Positions 5,751 through 7,022 of a DNA stretch of 7,022 nt are shown here, piece by piece. The first letter of the stretch is position 1. Each line of letters starts with the position of its first letter. The stretch spans positions 1 through 7,022 of the forward strand of contig CABRZK010000133.1 in assembly GCA_902475415.1 (NCBI GenBank), written 5' to 3'. Both the position numbers and the translations under genes were made by a program. This DNA is from an uncultured Eubacterium sp. (GTDB taxonomy: Bacteria; Bacillota; Clostridia; Lachnospirales; Lachnospiraceae). Under the pieces are notes generated by a model that saw nothing but the letters and a program-made list of their open reading frames with translations, was not told the origin of the DNA and did not search any database.

Positions 5751-5769
5751 TAAAAATCGTAAAAAATAC

Positions 5770-5798
5770 TTGATTTTATGTAGAACAGCATGTATAAT
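5770..5798 (+). promoter_or_regulatory. Sigma-A promoter upstream of the cysteine hydrolase gene
   Basis: TTGATT (5770-5775), a 17-base spacer and a perfect TATAAT (5793-5798). The predicted start is near 5805, giving a leader of about 90 bases before the ATG at 5897. Confidence 0.82.
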
Positions 5799-5817
5799 AT
5801 GACACGTTAAGCGAAGG

Positions 5818-5850
5818 AGCACTTTGGGAGTTTTACCTGAAGTGCTTTTT
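5818..5850 (+). terminator. Leader terminator / candidate attenuator
   Basis: AGCACTT (5818-5824) pairs perfectly with AAGTGCT (5840-5846); two G-U pairs and two G-C pairs extend the stem inward to a 7-base loop AGTTTTA. Five T follow (5846-5850). It lies only about 13 bases after the predicted start and 46 bases before the hydrolase ATG, so it would end most transcripts unless antitermination occurs. No competing antiterminator strand is evident. Confidence 0.7.
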
Positions 5851-5896
5851 ACCTATAAAAATCAGATAACATTCTGAAGAAAACGAGGGCGAAAAA

Positions 5897-6598
5897 ATGA
5901 AACCAAATCCAAAGTATTTATCCTTTTACTATCAGACGATGACAGAATTTCCGGATATCGAACTGGATCCGAAAAAAACAGCATTGCTGATCATTGATAT
6001 GCAAAATGAATTTGTGCGCAGAGATATGGGCGAAGCATTGCAGTTTAAGAAAATGGGAGAGTGGGAGCGTTGGATTCCATTCCACGACAGACTGGATAAT
6101 GTGACAATTCCAGCCTGCAAAAAAATGTTGGATTATTTCCGGACAAACAATATGTATGTTACATATGGAAGAATTGCCTGCCTGCTGGATAACGGTGAAG
6201 ATCGCTGTGCAGTACAGAAATCCGAAGGATGGAACGGAATGCTGCTTCCGGTAAATTCTGTAAATGCGGCTATGATTGACGAGCTTGCTCCACAGGATAA
6301 TGAAATCGTGGTAAATAAGACAACAGATAGTGTGGTTACAGGAACGAATTATGTACGTCTGATGCAGAACATGGGTATTGAGACGATTGTAGTCTGCGGT
6401 ATTGTGACAGATCAGTGCGTGGCAAGTACGATTCGTGATCTGGCAGATAATGATTTCAAAATTATTTGTGTGGAAGATGGTTGTGCAGCAGCAGATCAGG
6501 AATTGCATGATGCAGAGTTAAAGATCATGAATGTGATCTACTGTAACGTATTATCTTCTGACGAAACCATTGAAGTGATTGAGAAAAACCGTAAATAA
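5897..6598 (+). CDS. Isochorismatase-family cysteine hydrolase, substrate unknown
   Basis: Predicted cytoplasmic amidohydrolase with the isochorismatase/nicotinamidase fold. 233 residues, complete. The Asp-Lys-Cys catalytic triad is visible: Asp34 in ALLIIDMQNEF, Lys141 in VVNKTTDS, and Cys174 in CGIVTDQCVASTIRDL, where GIVTDQC also carries the family's cis-peptide position. The zinc-ligand pattern of nicotinamidases (D-x-H followed by H) is not seen after the first strands; that region reads YGRIACLLDNGED. This points away from nicotinamidase and toward hydrolases of carbamoyl, ureido or similar amide compounds, but the substrate cannot be read from sequence. About 27 residues precede the core. 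GAGGG (5885-5889) lies 7 bases before the ATG. The permease 105 bases downstream probably shares the transcript. Confidence 0.88.
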   Translation: MKPNPKYLSFYYQTMTEFPDIELDPKKTALLIIDMQNEFVRRDMGEALQFKKMGEWERWIPFHDRLDNVTIPACKKMLDYFRTNNMYVTYGRIACLLDNGEDRCAVQKSEGWNGMLLPVNSVNAAMIDELAPQDNEIVVNKTTDSVVTGTNYVRLMQNMGIETIVVCGIVTDQCVASTIRDLADNDFKIICVEDGCAAADQELHDAELKIMNVIYCNVLSSDETIEVIEKNRK

Positions 6599-6703
6599 AA
6601 ACATGTCTGGGGGATGCGACGATATAAGTATATTGGGGAAGGGAGAGATTACAAAATAAGATTATTCATTAGGAATAGTTGTTGAGAGAAAGAAGTGTAA
6701 AAA
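6599..6703 (+). other. Spacer between hydrolase and permease genes
   Basis: No hairpin followed by T residues and no convincing promoter are seen, so the two flanking genes are probably cotranscribed. An 18-codon frame (6603-6659) has no supporting signal. Confidence 0.4.
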
Positions 6704-7022
6704 ATGGAACAGGGATTAAAGAAAACATTGAAATTGCCGCAGCTGATCGCATTGGCTGCCGGCGGAATGATTGCTGCGTGGATGGTGGAGATTCAGTACT
6801 GGTTTAGTCTGACCGGTACAGGTTCTTTATTAGCACTGATCCTGTGTGCAGTATTTGTGTTACCATTATGCTTTATTTATGCAGAGATGACAACCATGCT
6901 GCCATATGCAGGCGGTGAAAATGTCTGGGTTTCCAATGCATTTGGATGGAACACCGGATGGGTCTGCTGTTGGTTTGTGCTGTTACTTTATGTTATGGCG
7001 ATGCCTACTGTATCTTACGGTA
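6704..7022 (+). CDS. APC-family amino acid/amine permease, 3' end beyond window
   Basis: I translated 106 codons from the ATG at 6704; the frame is still open at the window edge. The protein starts with a short basic cytoplasmic stretch (MEQGLKKTLKLPQ). TM1 is about residues 13-34, broken by the small-residue stretch AAGGMIAAW where APC carriers bind substrate. TM2 is about 40-60, and TM3 begins near 86. YAEMTTMLPYAGGENVWVSNAFG (59-81) follows the typical APC pattern (YAEL..AMP.AGGEY.Y...AFG). It should import or exchange an amino acid or amine across the membrane; the family usually has 12 helices and 430-500 residues, so most is missing. Only a weak ribosome site (GAAAGAAG, 6688-6695) is seen. 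Location after the hydrolase suggests it brings in that enzyme's substrate. Confidence 0.88.
   Translation, partial: MEQGLKKTLKLPQLIALAAGGMIAAWMVEIQYWFSLTGTGSLLALILCAVFVLPLCFIYAEMTTMLPYAGGENVWVSNAFGWNTGWVCCWFVLLLYVMAMPTVSYG

Noticed and set aside
5918..6508. 196-codon minus-strand frame
   Set aside because: It is antisense to the cysteine hydrolase, whose catalytic motifs are intact.
6603..6659. 18-codon frame between hydrolase and permease
   Set aside because: No ribosome site and too short to support.

Overview
The window looks like chromosome of an anaerobic, low-to-mid GC Firmicute, most likely a Lachnospiraceae-type clostridium. This rests on the thiSFGH gene order with the oxygen-sensitive radical-SAM ThiH instead of ThiO, strong TTGACA/TATAAT promoters, a TPP riboswitch that acts through an intrinsic terminator, and a tRNA gene without encoded CCA. 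Species cannot be fixed from sequence alone.

Left part (1-3062, minus strand): a thiamine thiazole operon read right to left. It runs from a consensus promoter (3034-3062) through a TPP riboswitch (about 2931-3020), its terminator (2884-2913), a second strong terminator-like hairpin (2751-2807) and a dyad (2721-2744), into thiS, thiF, thiG and thiH. The genes are tightly packed: the thiF ribosome site lies in the Gly-Gly codons of thiS, the thiG site overlaps the thiF stop, and the thiH site overlaps the thiG stop. ThiF adenylates ThiS and starts its loading with sulfur, ThiH makes dehydroglycine from tyrosine, and ThiG builds the thiazole ring. TPP feeds back through the riboswitch. thiH runs off the left edge.

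Middle (3063-5604, plus strand): a divergent consensus promoter drives a tRNA-Thr(GGT) gene that ends in a perfect intrinsic terminator. Between that terminator and topB is a stretch of about 230 bases (3323-3553) packed with long perfect inverted repeats. Several of these are mutually exclusive, so it is a candidate structured and possibly bistable RNA that I cannot assign to a known class. It precedes topB, a complete type IA topoisomerase III, for which I see no convincing promoter of its own.

Right part (5605-7022, plus strand): an AT-rich spacer with a promoter, a terminator immediately after the predicted transcription start (possible attenuator), a complete isochorismatase-fold cysteine hydrolase, and the start of an APC-family amino acid/amine permease that runs off the right edge. 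The last two look like an uptake-plus-hydrolysis pair of unknown substrate.

The most promising undescribed element is the structured RNA upstream of topB. Next come the second terminator in the thi leader and the attenuator-like leader of the hydrolase gene.
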